Shown: positions 1 through 10,686, numbered from the stretch's first letter. The stretch is 64,000 nucleotides of DNA from Scleroderma bovista (GCA_037178675.1 JAYMGJ010000092.1:1-64000), one strand, 5' to 3'. The notes: a model not told the origin generated them from the sequence alone. Numbers and translations: made by a program.

Positions 1-1717
1 CAACTATCCTGTTCACAATAAAGAAATGCTAGCCATTATAAAAGCAACAGAGGCCTGGCGCCATTATCTCGAGGCCACTCCTTATGCCTTTGAGATCTAC
101 ATGGACCATCATAATTTAACATACTTCACGAAGTCACAGAATCTCTCCAAGCGGCAAGCGCGCTGGCAGATGTGGATGACGTGCTTCAACTACTCGTTAA
201 TTTATAAAAAGGGAACTCAGATGCACGTTGCAAATCTGCTTAGTAGGCGATCAGACTATTACGTATCTAGTTCCGAAGACAACAAGGATCAAACCTTGTT
301 AAACCCCATATCTATTAAGTCGATCAACATCACTGATCAGACTTATGAGGAGCGCCAGTCACTAATCACGGACTTTCATGACACACCTGTCGCAGGACAT
401 AAGGGTGTCAAAGCTACGTTTAATGTGCTCAGGAAGCACTATTCCTGGAAAGGGATGAAGGAGCAGATCCAGACCTATGTAAAGCACTGTCAAAAGTGTC
501 AGCAGTCAAAGGTTTCAAACCAGAAGACTTCTGGAAGCCTCCTCCCTCTCCCTGTCCCAGAAGGACTGTGGCTTGACGTCACAATGGACTTTACCGAGAT
601 GCCGGAATCCCTCGGTTATAACTATATATTAGTAGTCGTCGATCGGTTCTCTAAAGAGGTGGTCTTTGTACCATGTACTAAGGAGGAAACTGCTCTCTCG
701 ACTGCTGAGTTATTTAGAGATCACATTTGGTGCCAACATGGACTTCCTAACACCGTAATATCTGACCATGGATCGGTCTTTGTGAGCAACTTCCTGGGGG
801 AGTTGTACAGACTTTTAGGCATAAAACGCAAGATGTCTACTGCCTTTCACCCGCAAACTGACGGACAGATGGAGCAGTTGAACCGCGAAATCAACCAGTA
901 CCTTCGAACCTATGTTAGCGATCGTCAAGGCGATTGGGCTAAATGGATCAAGATTGCCCAGTTTGTCTGGAACAACACGGTCTCGGAGGTTACTACCGAC
1001 TCCCCATTTGGAATTACCCGGAGTTATTCCCTGCGCATGGGTGTAGAGCCAGTGCAGACAATAGCCCCAGCGGCCAAAGACTTCGCTGCCATATTTAACA
1101 AAGTCGTTGAATCTTCTGAGAAGGCTAAACGCAACATGAAGCTTCAGGCAGATAAGCATAGAAATCCCGCCCCGGACTATACTATTGGTCAGCAAGTCTG
1201 GCTTTCAACGGACAATCTTTGTATATTAAATCGCGCTTCTAAGAAGCTTACAGAGAAGTGGATCGGCCCCTATGAGGTCACTCAAGTAACCCCGAACGCG
1301 GTTGAGCTTAAGCTCCCAAAAACTCTTCGGATTCACCCGGTAGTAAATGTCTCTCGAGTCAAGCCTTATTTAGGTCCGCTCCTCGGACAACCTGTTTCCC
1401 AGCCTGGCCTGGTACTTGTCTCTGAAGAACGCGATGAAGAGTACGAAGTGGACTATATTGTAGCGTCCCGTATTTATAGACACCAGCTCCAGTACTTGGT
1501 ACATTGGAAAGGGTACGAGGAACACGAAAGAACGTGGGAACCCTTGTCAAATTTGAAGAATTCTCCTCTGGTAGTCGAGCATTTTTATAGGCAGAACCCT
1601 TCTGCCCCTCGGAAACTTCGCATGGTGCAGTCGGACTTTGACTCGTTATTTACTCGGATTCCCGAAAATCTTACCATTTGCAAACCTACCATTTGCAGTC
1701 TGGAATCCTGCACCTAA
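1..1717 (+). CDS. Ty3/gypsy polyprotein, 3' part (RNase H, integrase, chromodomain)
   Basis: This is the C-terminal part of a chromovirus-type Pol; the upstream gag, protease and RT lie outside the window. From the first in-frame Met at 26 it runs 563 residues to a TAA at 1715-1717. Visible in order: the end of RNase H (RQARW and LLSRRSD, residues about 44-77), an HHCC zinc finger (HDTPVAGHKG then CQKCQQSK, about 117-161), the DDE integrase core (MDFTEMP, ISDHGSVF, HPQTDGQMEQLN) and a C-terminal chromodomain (YLVHWKGYEEHERTWEP, about 490-510). Such chromodomains are thought to steer integration to heterochromatin. The frame is open throughout, so the copy may be fairly young. The purine-rich run just after the stop (1716-1728) is the expected polypurine tract before the 3' LTR. 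The LTR family matches the one at 18410. Confidence 0.93.
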   Translation, partial: NYPVHNKEMLAIIKATEAWRHYLEATPYAFEIYMDHHNLTYFTKSQNLSKRQARWQMWMTCFNYSLIYKKGTQMHVANLLSRRSDYYVSSSEDNKDQTLLNPISIKSINITDQTYEERQSLITDFHDTPVAGHKGVKATFNVLRKHYSWKGMKEQIQTYVKHCQKCQQSKVSNQKTSGSLLPLPVPEGLWLDVTMDFTEMPESLGYNYILVVVDRFSKEVVFVPCTKEETALSTAELFRDHIWCQHGLPNTVISDHGSVFVSNFLGELYRLLGIKRKMSTAFHPQTDGQMEQLNREINQYLRTYVSDRQGDWAKWIKIAQFVWNNTVSEVTTDSPFGITRSYSLRMGVEPVQTIAPAAKDFAAIFNKVVESSEKAKRNMKLQADKHRNPAPDYTIGQQVWLSTDNLCILNRASKKLTEKWIGPYEVTQVTPNAVELKLPKTLRIHPVVNVSRVKPYLGPLLGQPVSQPGLVLVSEERDEEYEVDYIVASRIYRHQLQYLVHWKGYEEHERTWEPLSNLKNSPLVVEHFYRQNPSAPRKLRMVQSDFDSLFTRIPENLTICKPTICSLESCT

Positions 1718-1728
1718 GGGGGGAGTAG

Positions 1729-2149
1729 TGTAACGGTCTAACTTTTTATCTTATCTAATCTGCAATTATATGACATCTTATCTGCGATTAGATGACATCT
1801 TATCTGTGATTAGATGACATCTTATCTTATTGTACTGTAGTATCTTATCTAGTGTGTCTTATCTATAGGTCTGTCTAGACTACAGCCTCGTGCTGTACAT
1901 GCTGTATCCCTTGATGTCACTAGCGTAGCCTTACCCAGGATGGCAGCTGTGCTCAGTGCCTCGTACAGTGTACAGCCTCATGGATAGCCTCACACAGGAC
2001 ACGTGTAGTATAGTATATATACTGCTGCAATCCAGCACCCAGAGGCTCTCCATTCAAGCTCTCTTTGGGTCTTTGCTCTAAGATCTCTATCCTCCTCAGA
2101 GTCTTTCGTGTGGTAGTTCTTTGGGTTGTTTGCCCTTAGGGTTGTCTCA
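1729..2149 (+). repeat. 3' LTR of the first Ty3/gypsy element (family A, 421 bp)
   Basis: The LTR begins TGTAACGGTC directly after the polypurine tract and ends TTGTCTCA, giving TG..CA ends. A diverged copy lies at 18410-18790, where the same order of blocks is seen (TATCTTATC repeats, a TATATATA box, the AGGCTCTCCATTC block). A short direct repeat, TTATCTGNGATTAGATGACATC, is present three times near the start. No target duplication can be tested because the 5' end is outside the window. Confidence 0.85.
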
Positions 2150-2152
2150 ACT

Positions 2153-3395
2153 TGTCATATCCATACTTTTCCCAGTCACAACTCCGGTCTAACCCTGGCC
2201 CGCCTGACCTCCCCTTAGGCATAGACACAACTCCGGATCTAGTCTGGCCATCTCCAGCCTCATAGCTGCACTTCAGCTCAACTCTGGTCACTACGTCCAT
2301 CTCTGCCTCAGGACTAAACCCCTGTCTTCCTACAGACAGATCTGTGGTCTAACTCTGCCATGTCAAACCTGTACCTACCACTTGTTGCTACTCCGGTTTC
2401 AGTCCGGCCACTCCCTTGGTCTTGTCTGCAATATAGCCCAACTCCAGCTGGTACATCCAACTCTGGCTCAGGTCTGCTCCTGTTCTGCTCCACTCCCTCT
2501 GATAGGTCCACCAATGGCCTTGGACATTTCCATGTCCAACTCCGGACCTTCCTCTGGCTACTCCACCCTTCCTCTGCCTGTGCACTCCCTCCACTCTTGC
2601 ACTTCCTCCACTCGTGCACTTCCTCCGGTTCCACCTCCTCCGGTCCTGGACATCGCTCCAGACTTAACATTAGTTAAGTCCACCTCCAACCCTTACCTGT
2701 CCTCTTCCGACCTTGTTCCCTTTACTTCACTGTCCCTGCTTTTCCTCTGTTGTCCCTGTAATCCTAGTTCCCCGTGTCCGCTCCCACTCTGGTTTATTTT
2801 CCTGTACCTGATTTATTTTCCTGTCCATTTCTGCTCCATCCCTTGTCCCAACTAAGGTGTTTACTTGTCACCATATATACTCACCCTAGTTCTCATTTAC
2901 TATATAAACTACTATACTCCGGCCTAGTAGTTTCCTTAGATCAAATCTCGACTAAGATACTCCCCACTCTGTACTACCCACTATGCTCTCCTAATCCATC
3001 TGTTCACCTGAACTCCGGCCAACTCTGGCCTCTGTCCTATCTTGTCCCCTTGGTCCTATGTCCGATCCTAGCAAGTCTCCTACTCGCACGAGGGCAAAAG
3101 CCACCTCTGTCCCAGACTTGATGCTAGATCTCTCAGGACTTATCCCACCTCTGGGATGTCCTTCGCTCCAGACAAGCTGCGCTCAACTCTGGACCACTTT
3201 CCCACAGTCCAGACTTACTCCGCAAAAATCCGGACTTACTCCCTGTGCTCCTCTAGTGCCCGGACTTCGTTCATTTGACCTGGACTTGACTCTCTGCACT
3301 AACTAGCACCTACTAGTGTCTGGACTTACCTCCTCATTAGTTCCCTGCACCTCTGGACCTCCTAGTAAGATTGTTGAGGAGAACTGGTCTTGACA
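2153..3395 (+). repeat. LTR family B, older copy (about 1.24 kb), no target duplication found
   Basis: The sequence begins TGTCATATCC and ends CTTGACA, and is collinear with the solo LTR at 14948-16302. It starts 3 bp after the end of the family A LTR. Flanking pentamers (CAACT and GACTA) do not match, so it may derive from recombination or a deleted insertion. Compared with the 14948 copy many CCGG and CG sites read CTGG/CCAG or TG/CA, a pattern of CpG decay. Open frames inside (for example 2382-2855) are low-complexity shadows of the LTR and not genes. Confidence 0.75.
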
Positions 3396-3990
3396 GACTA
3401 TCTCGAGCTCCATGGAGCTCAGTCAGCACACATAGTATGCACGATTGACTACATGGTAGTCTGGAAAGCAGCATTGAGGCAAACAAGTGTGGAACTCTAA
3501 CAGTGACCTCACGTGATTGCTGGTACCACCGGCACACATTGGTCTGGATTACACATGTCAAAAGTATTTATTGTCTCAGTCCACTGTCAATTTCCATATA
3601 CTTGCTGACTTTCAATTTTGACTTCCATCAATTTTCGTCTCGTCCCTCGCCTGCCCTACTCCCTCCCCATTACCACATCCATTGCACCTTCACCACCGTC
3701 TCCTTACACATTATGTCTGACAACCGCCGTCGTTCGCCTTCCCCGTCTGTGTGTCGTAGCCATGCAGACAACACCTCTGATGAGCCTATGACTGGGCTCA
3801 TCATTGTTCTGACAAGAGGAGGGCACCTCGTTTTCCCTCCCCTCATTGTCCTTGTTCCCCTTCTCGCGAAGGGCAACACAAGAAGCATTGGCGTGTAACA
3901 GCGCACAACACTTCTCCTTCCCCCGACCGGTGGTGTGCCACCACTACCGGTCTTCTGCTCCACGACAGGGACCACTGGTGCCCCACGTGT
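3396..3990. other. AT-mixed stretch without a confident gene
   Basis: The first 300 bp hold no recognised feature. A short open frame from 3714 begins MSDNRRRSPSPS and could be the original 5' exon of the decayed gene that follows, but a frame change separates it from the next open segment at 3991. Confidence 0.3.
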
Positions 3991-5207
3991 TTGGAATACC
4001 AAAAGCACATCTCCCTGGACATCATCCTGGAGACATTGTCCATCATGGGCGTGCACAAGGACTGCCTACGGTGTCTTGCACGTGTCTTCAGGTGGAGTGC
4101 CCGCATGTCCAGCCTCAAGGGCAACCTTGTGTCAATGTGTCGCGAACACAACTATTGGTACAAGCGTGCTGAAGAGGCCAAGAAGGCATCCACCTTCTTG
4201 CAGCAGCAGACCTCTGCTGCATTCGAGCAGGCTCGCCTGCTCTCAATGTACATCCCCTCAGCACGCCCAGAGGATCCTTCTGGGGTGGGCCTGTCTGGTC
4301 GGCCCTTGGAGGAACATCTCGTTTCTCCAGGGGGAGGGAGCGGGGTAACACCTGCATCATACTCTGGAGAATGCTGTTCTTGATCGCGATCCCCAGGTTG
4401 CACCTGCTTCCGTCCTAACTTGCCGGGCACCATCTTCAGTGCTATGGACGTCGATGTCGCTGAGCCACCTAGGTCCCCATTGGCAGGACGGCTCGAAAAC
4501 CCTGAGGAAACAATATTTCCTCTACTTGGCTGGGGAGAAATCCCTAACTGAGTAAACATGCTGCTGGACGGCACCAAATACCTACACATACAGTTCAACA
4601 ACTGTTTGTACCAGTTCAAGGACCCTCACAGGGAGGATGTCCTCAGAAATATTCGCCATGGCATCGCACCCCTGTCCACCAGTGCCATCTGGCCAGGAGC
4701 AGTGCGCCTGCTCAACACAACCACTGAACTCAACGGGTTCTATGCCCAAGTAGTGAAGGAGTTGGAGGAGAGTGACTTGCCCAACACCAAGTTCGGGAAA
4801 AAATTTATAGCTTGGCTCAATCGATACATGGCAGATACAGACTGTCATATGAGGGCCAAGCCCCTCAAAAATAGTGTGATGAGTCATGTGTTCACCCCCC
4901 CGCATGGGCTTCAGCTCGTGGAAAGAGCAAGCGCAAGGGATACAAGCAGGTGAAACGGGCTGAGTGAGGAAACGGCCAAACAGAAGGAGAACAACCCTCA
5001 GAGGCCACATCACAACCTCCTCCTCCTGCCCCTGAGGTGGCACAACCACCCACTGCTGTGTTGCTGCTACCCCCAGCCCCTGAGGTGGCACAACCTGCTG
5101 CCTCATCATTCCCTCCTGCCCCTGACGTGGCACGACCCCCTGCCGCTTTGTCATTGTCAGCGCCAGCCCCTGCCAGAGCACACACCTGCTCATTTGGAGT
5201 AATGTCC
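3991..5207 (+). pseudogene. Decayed unknown gene, 5' part, interrupted by the gypsy element
   Basis: Coding-like segments lie in shifting frames: 3991-4383 (starts MEYQKHISLDIILE, with a possible CLRCLARVF cysteine pair), 4558-4953 (starts MLLDGTKYLHIQFN) and a proline-rich segment at about 5030-5190 with a repeated PAPEVAQP unit. The frame changes near 4950 and between 4383 and 4558, so the gene is broken or has unrecognised introns. The gypsy element at 5213 with a TCCAG duplication interrupts it, and similar coding-like sequence resumes at 12545. I do not recognise the family. In this setting an element-associated hypothetical protein is more likely than a housekeeping gene. Confidence 0.4.
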
Positions 5208-5212
5208 TCCAG

Positions 5213-5792
5213 TGTTACGACCATGTCCAACTCCGGGTCCTATCTGGTCACTCCGGTCGCTTCGCAGCTTTACAGCTCAACTCTGGTTGCGCTCACGCAG
5301 ATAACCTTCCGTTAAGCACGACCCTTGGTCTATGCTCTATTCGTTCGTTACCACACCTTGCCATCAACCCTGCTTGACATGAGTTCTCCGTGAACTCGAT
5401 ATATCCTATACCTTGTAGCATTTTCACCGGACCTGACCTAGTCCTAACTCCGGTCATCCCTTGTCCGCTATTAGGTTGTTTACTTGTCACCGTATGTACT
5501 CGACCCTAGTTTCTATGTAGTATAAGTACCCTGTACTCTGTCCTGTATACCTCAGTCTGAAATCAACCATAGTCTCTACTCCTGATCTTGCCCGTCTCTG
5601 TCTCTGTCTCTGTCTCCCCTTCTTGACCGGAACCTACGCAAGGGATCAATGCTCGTTATCCTTAGTCGTTGAATCCAAGCGGTCACCAACTCCGGCTGGA
5701 CTAATCTCTTGTCCAGCCCTCTGCCCTCTCCCTTCGTCCGCTTTCGTCCAGACTTGACCGGACCCCCTACCGGAGTAGACCCGGACTTGACA
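5213..5792 (+). repeat. 5' LTR of the complete gypsy element (580 bp)
   Basis: It begins TGTTACGACC and ends CGGACTTGACA. Relative to the 3' LTR it lacks a block of about 20 bp near position 70 and a duplicated TTTATTTTcACCGGACCT block of about 41 bp, which together account for the 61-bp length difference. A CT-rich tract (GTCTCT repeats) lies near 5595-5620. Confidence 0.9.
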
Positions 5793-5861
5793 GTATTTCA
5801 GACTCACACTTGTGTGGGTTCACTGTTCCATACCTCGTACACAAACTAGCTTCTACTTCTT

Positions 5862-6473
5862 ATGACTATGACTACGCGCTCTCGCGCTCGTACTGCTGCA
5901 GCACTTGCTGAAGAAGCAGGTGCAGTCGACAACCTCCACCTCTCTGCTGCCCAACAAGCCCTGTCTAACCGCAGGCAACCTCCGGCTTCCATAAGCCAAT
6001 TCCGGAGCTTTACAGCTCGAAACCCAACAGTGTCTTTGACTCCGCGTCAAGATGCTGCATCCCAGAGCCTTTGTGGTTCTGTGGACTTTGGTCACCATGA
6101 ATCCGTTTCTGGTGATCAATTCCCCTACTGTCACGAACCTGCCCATCACCAGTGGTTTGGCCCCGAGGACGGACCCGGAGCTGATCCGGACGACCCCGGA
6201 GATGGCGACAACGATGACAACGATGATGACAACGACTTCGTCGACACAATGGATGAGCTAGACCCTAGCCTAGCTGTTTTCCAAAACTTAGCAGTCGCCG
6301 TCAATCGCCTCTCCCGCTCCTCCTGCCAGACCAACGACTCCTCCTCCTCCTGTGCCAAGGTCCGTGAACTGGACACCTTCGATGGCACGGACCCCAAGAA
6401 ACTCCGGACCTTCTTGGTCCAGTGTGAATTATGGATCGCGCCAAAGCTTTCCGCCAAGATAGGGCAAGGGTGA
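5862..6473 (+). pseudogene. gag, N-terminal part, frame broken
   Basis: The open frame starts MTMTTRSRARTAAALAEEAG, has an acidic Asp/Asn run (residues about 110-125) and reaches the first conserved block of fungal Gag (FDGTDPKKLRTFLVQCELW) before a frameshift and stop at 6471-6473. In another frame the next block can be read (FAQSYLKG then LEWFE, about 6475-6520). The sequence then jumps to the serine-rich linker before the zinc knuckle, so most of the capsid-like Retrotrans_gag domain is missing. Confidence 0.75.
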
Positions 6474-6563
6474 CGTTCGCCCAGTCCTATCTAAAAGGTA
6501 TGACACTGGAATGGTTTGAACTGAAACTCCTCCAGCTCTGCCAACCCCTCTGGCTCATCTAAA

Positions 6564-6821
6564 ATGACCAGCAACCAGTCCTCCTCCGGTTCCAGACCGG
6601 ACTTGACCAACAAGCTTGGTAAGGATGGGAAGCTGACTGCTGACGAGCGCAAAAGGTGCCTGGACAATAACCTCTGCATGTTCTGCGGGGGTACTGGTCA
6701 CTTCGCGGACAACTGTCCAAAGAAGACCAAAAAGGCCAAGGCTCGCGCTGCGGCCATCGCTGCTGAGTCTGGTAAGACGGACTCGAACTTGGGTGCCAAC
6801 TCCGAGTCAAAAAAAGAGTAA
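6564..6821 (+). CDS. gag C-terminal segment with CCHC zinc knuckle
   Basis: The 85-residue frame contains CMFCGGTGHFADNC (C-x2-C-x4-H-x4-C), the nucleic-acid-binding zinc knuckle of nucleocapsid, preceded by a basic linker (LTADERKRCLDNN) and followed by a lysine-rich tail. It ends TAA at 6819-6821, just after a run of seven A (6809-6815). The pol frame lies in the -1 frame and stays open from that run, which suggests that pol is expressed by frameshifting. Confidence 0.8.
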   Translation: MTSNQSSSGSRPDLTNKLGKDGKLTADERKRCLDNNLCMFCGGTGHFADNCPKKTKKAKARAAAIAAESGKTDSNLGANSESKKE

Positions 6822-6856
6822 GCAGCTCCCGGCCCTCCACACAACTGGCAAGCTGC
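6809..6856 (+). promoter_or_regulatory. Putative -1 ribosomal frameshift signal between gag and pol
   Basis: In the gag frame the heptamer reads A AAA AAA (6809-6815), which fits the X XXY YYZ slippery rule. Six bases later a 6-bp stem is possible between GCAGCT (6822-6827) and AGCTGC (6851-6856). The -1 frame is free of stops from the heptamer through to the pol stop at 10531. The pol frame has no ATG near its start. Function is inferred from sequence only. Confidence 0.5.
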
Positions 6857-6895
6857 GTTGACTCCAGAAGTGCACCCAAGGAGGCCCGCCTCAAC

Positions 6896-9800
6896 GTGTC
6901 CGCTCTCTTAGATCCTAATTCCCTTATGCCTCATGTTTGCCTTTTGTCTTATGATTTACCAGAACTCCGTGCGCTTGTGGACTCCGGTTCCACGCACTGT
7001 TTTGTAGATACCCAATATGCTCTTGGACACTCTCTCTCCACTTACTCCATTCCTCCGATTGTTCTCCGACTCTTTGATGGTACCTCAAATTTTGTAATTA
7101 CTCAAGCCGTCGACCTATCAGTGAAATTCCCCGCATCCGGTGATGTCACCCCTATGACTTTTTACCTTGCTCCGTTAGACTCTGAATGCATAATTATCCT
7201 TGGACATAACTGGCTCACCCGCTACAATCCGTTGATTGACTGGGTACTGAGCAGTTTAACTTTCTGGACCCCTGCACCAAGTTTGCTAGCGCCCCCGTCG
7301 ACCCCCTCTCTGGTTCAGTCCGGTAACCCTGTCTCCAGCCTCTCTGGCCAATCTGACCCTGGCCTCGCGCCATCTGTCGACACTCTGGTTTGCACCCCTC
7401 TGCACATCTCTCTGATAAACACAGCCGCATTCGTGCGTGCGTGCAAATTAGAGGGATCCACCAAATACCAACTTCAGCTGCGTCCTTCTGACACGGCAAG
7501 AGCTCGTTCTTCCTCCGCCTCTACTCCGCCGGACTTGGACATCATCCCTCTGGAGTATCGCGATTATGCAGATGTGTTCAGCAAGGCGAAGGCCTCTGAA
7601 CTTCCCCCACATTGTGACTATGACTTGAAGATCGACCTCAAAGAAGGTACCTCCCCTCCTCTGGGAACTCTCTACTCACTGTCTCCAGTTGAGCTCTCCG
7701 CTCTCCGGACTTTCATCGATGAGAATCTCAATACAGGTTTCATCCGTCCTACCGCTTCCTCCCATGCTGCTCCGGTCCTCTTCGTAAAGAAGAAGGACGG
7801 CTCACTCCGCCTCTGCGTTGACTTCTGGGGCCTAAACAAAATTACCAAGAAGGATCGCTATCCACTCCCCCTAATCTCTGATCTTTTGGACTCACCCAGC
7901 CGTGCTAAAATCTATTCGAAGATTGACCTCCGGCACGCGTACCATCTAGTCCGGATTGCTCCGGGTGATGAATGGAAGACCGCCTTCCGTATGCGCTATG
8001 GGTCCTATGAGTGGTTAGTAATGCCCTTTGGCCTCACTAACACCCCTGCAGCCTTCCAGCGCTTTGTCAACACCATCTTCGCTGACATGCTAGACGTCTG
8101 CGTCGTTGTGTACCTCGATGACATCCTAATCTACTCCGAGGATATGGAGTCCCACCAGCAGCATGTCTGGGAAGTTCTCCACCAACTCCGGCTACATGGC
8201 CTCTTCGCCAAACCGGAGAAATGTGAGTTCCACTCAGACTCGGTAGAGTACCTTGGCTATCGCCTCTCTCTGGACAGTTTGACTATGTCTCCAGACAAGA
8301 TCCAAACCATCTCTGACTGGCCTGAACCTCGAAAGGTAAAGGACATCCAGTCCTTCTTGGGCTTTGCCAATTTCTACCGCCGGTTCATATTCAACTACTC
8401 TGACATTGTGGTTCCCCTCACCCGGCTCACCCGGAAGGATGCTCCCTGGAATTTCTCTGAGGACTGTCGATGTTCTTTCAATGCTCTCAAGCACACCTTC
8501 ACCACTGCGCCCATCCTCACTCACTTTATTCTGGACACCCCTATCATCGTGGAAACTGACGCCTCCGACTACGCTGTCGCTGGCATCTTGTCTATCACCT
8601 GCGCTGATGGAGAGATTCGTCCAGTCGCATACTACTCCCAGACCCTGACTGCTCCAGAGTTAAACTACGACACCCACGATAAGGAGTTGCTGGCTATCTT
8701 CGAAGCTTTCCGGAACTGGTGCCATTACCTCGAAGGTTCTGCCTCTCCAATAGACGTCGTCATGGACCACAAAAACCTCGAGTACTTCTCCACCTCAAAA
8801 GTACTGTCCCGCTGGCAAGCCCGGTGGTCTGAATTTCTATCACAATTTAATCTTGTCATTCGTTTCCGTCCCGGAAAACTCGGTGCCAAGCCGGATGCTC
8901 TCACTAGACGATGGGACGTCTACCCCAAAGAGGGGGATAGTGGCTACGCCCGGGTTAACCCCCAAAATCTTAGGCCGGTGTTCACTCAAGAACAGCTCTC
9001 TAATTCTCTTCGCGCTACTTATCTAGAGTTTCCGGTCCTCCGTGCAGTCGCAATCATGGACGTGGAAACACTCCATAGTGACATCCTCTCTGCACTACCC
9101 TCTGATCCCATTGCCCAGGTCCACCTCACAGATCCACCGGACTCTCGTTGGTCCACCGACGAGGCTGGATTCCTTCGACTAGACGGTCATATATACGTAC
9201 CAGACTTGGATGACCTCCATCTCCGGGTACTCCGGTATCGACACGACCACCCACTTGCTGGTCACTTTGGGAAAAACCGGACTCTAGAGCTAATCCGGCA
9301 TGAATATACCTGGCCTGGTCTCAGGACCTTCGTCAAGGACTACGTCTGGTCCTGTACCTCCTGCACAAGAGCTAAGACACCACACCATAGACCATACAGA
9401 CTGCTGAAGCAGCTCCCAGTACCAGAGAAGCCCTGGAATTCCATCTCCATGGATTTCATAGAGCAACTCCCTTCATCTACCGGCTTCACAGCCATCCTGG
9501 TCGTGGTAGACCGGCTTTCTAAACAAGCCATTTTCATCCCTACTCACGACACCATCACTAGCCCGGAGCTTGCAAAACTCTTCCTGCTCCACGTATTCTC
9601 CAAGCACGGTGTTGCCGCCCACGTCACCTCAGATCGCGGTACAGAGTTTGTCTCCCACTTCTTCCGGTCACTTGGGAAGGCCCTTGACATGCGCCTTCAC
9701 TTCACCTCTGGTTACCACCCGGAGGGCGATGGCCAGACTGAGCGGTCTAACCAGACCCTTGAACAGTACCTCCGGATCTACTGCAACTACCAGCAGGACA

Positions 9801-10531
9801 ACTGGGCAGACCTACTCCCATTAGTGGAGTTCACATATAACAACGCACCTAGTGCTACCACCGGAGTCTCTCTGTTCTTTGCTAACAAGGGCTATCACCC
9901 TAACATCTCTGTCTACCCAGAACGTGACATGACCTCCGCCAGGGCTCGTGACTATGCAGTCGACCTCGAGTCGCTGCATCAATACCTTCGAGAAGAAATG
10001 GCCAACGCGCAACTTCGCTACCAAGGTCCGGCTGATGCCAAACGTACTCTGGCACCGGACTTCAAGGTTGGCGACCAAGTATATGTGAAAGCCAAATACT
10101 TCCGGTCTACTCGACCATCCAAAAAGCTATCAGAGAAGAACCTGGGGCCCTACACTATCATCGCACAAGTAGGCTCCCTCTCTTTTACGCTCCGTCTTCC
10201 AGATTCCATGCGCACAGTTCACCCCGTCTTCCATGTCTCCCAACTCGAACCGGCCATACCTAATACCATACCAGACCGGATACAACCTCCTCCGCCACTG
10301 GTCAAAGTAGATGGTGAACCGGAGTTCGAGATCTCTGAGATCCTCGACTCCAAGGTTGACCGTCGACGCAGAACGTGCAAGTTGCTTTACTTGGTACATT
10401 GGTCCGGTTACGAAGGGACTGATGAAGAAACATCTTGGCTTCTCGCCACTGAACTAGGCAACGCTACGGAACTGTTAGAAGATTATCATGTCTGGTACCC
10501 GGACAAACCCGGACCACTCACGTCTATGTAA
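6896..10531 (+). CDS. pol: Ty3/gypsy pol polyprotein (protease, RT, RNase H, integrase, chromodomain)
   Basis: An open frame of 1211 codons is counted from a GTG at 6896. No ATG precedes it, and the frame continues open upstream to the A7 run at 6809, so translation as a Gag-Pol frameshift product is likely. Domains: aspartic protease with DSGST at residues 29-33; reverse transcriptase with YLDD at about 406-409; RNase H with ETDAS near 552; integrase with an HHCC finger from about 783 (CTSCTRAK) and a DDE core (SMDFIEQLP, SDRGTEF, GQTERSNQ); and a chromodomain near 1150-1195 (LLYLVHWSGYEGTDEE). All motifs are intact, so this Pol could be active in trans even though the local gag is deleted. 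Confidence 0.93.
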   Translation: MSALLDPNSLMPHVCLLSYDLPELRALVDSGSTHCFVDTQYALGHSLSTYSIPPIVLRLFDGTSNFVITQAVDLSVKFPASGDVTPMTFYLAPLDSECIIILGHNWLTRYNPLIDWVLSSLTFWTPAPSLLAPPSTPSLVQSGNPVSSLSGQSDPGLAPSVDTLVCTPLHISLINTAAFVRACKLEGSTKYQLQLRPSDTARARSSSASTPPDLDIIPLEYRDYADVFSKAKASELPPHCDYDLKIDLKEGTSPPLGTLYSLSPVELSALRTFIDENLNTGFIRPTASSHAAPVLFVKKKDGSLRLCVDFWGLNKITKKDRYPLPLISDLLDSPSRAKIYSKIDLRHAYHLVRIAPGDEWKTAFRMRYGSYEWLVMPFGLTNTPAAFQRFVNTIFADMLDVCVVVYLDDILIYSEDMESHQQHVWEVLHQLRLHGLFAKPEKCEFHSDSVEYLGYRLSLDSLTMSPDKIQTISDWPEPRKVKDIQSFLGFANFYRRFIFNYSDIVVPLTRLTRKDAPWNFSEDCRCSFNALKHTFTTAPILTHFILDTPIIVETDASDYAVAGILSITCADGEIRPVAYYSQTLTAPELNYDTHDKELLAIFEAFRNWCHYLEGSASPIDVVMDHKNLEYFSTSKVLSRWQARWSEFLSQFNLVIRFRPGKLGAKPDALTRRWDVYPKEGDSGYARVNPQNLRPVFTQEQLSNSLRATYLEFPVLRAVAIMDVETLHSDILSALPSDPIAQVHLTDPPDSRWSTDEAGFLRLDGHIYVPDLDDLHLRVLRYRHDHPLAGHFGKNRTLELIRHEYTWPGLRTFVKDYVWSCTSCTRAKTPHHRPYRLLKQLPVPEKPWNSISMDFIEQLPSSTGFTAILVVVDRLSKQAIFIPTHDTITSPELAKLFLLHVFSKHGVAAHVTSDRGTEFVSHFFRSLGKALDMRLHFTSGYHPEGDGQTERSNQTLEQYLRIYCNYQQDNWADLLPLVEFTYNNAPSATTGVSLFFANKGYHPNISVYPERDMTSARARDYAVDLESLHQYLREEMANAQLRYQGPADAKRTLAPDFKVGDQVYVKAKYFRSTRPSKKLSEKNLGPYTIIAQVGSLSFTLRLPDSMRTVHPVFHVSQLEPAIPNTIPDRIQPPPPLVKVDGEPEFEISEILDSKVDRRRRTCKLLYLVHWSGYEGTDEETSWLLATELGNATELLEDYHVWYPDKPGPLTSM

Positions 10532-10686
10532 TAATACTCTCACTCTCTGTTTCTCTTATCCGTTTCTTTTATCTGTTTCACTCTGTCTCTGTAATATCAC
10601 TCACTCTCAAATCCAGCCACTTTTCTCTATAAACAAAAAAGTAAAACTAAATTACATTTCTATTTACAAGGACTGGACCGGACCTC

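Noticed and set aside
815..1195. Minus-strand open frame of 126 codons
   Set aside because: It lies wholly within the integrase coding region and has no protein-like features of its own.
2314..2855. Several overlapping open frames on both strands
   Set aside because: They are low-complexity readings of the LTR B sequence, rich in Ser/Pro/Leu, with no homologous frame kept in the other LTR copy.
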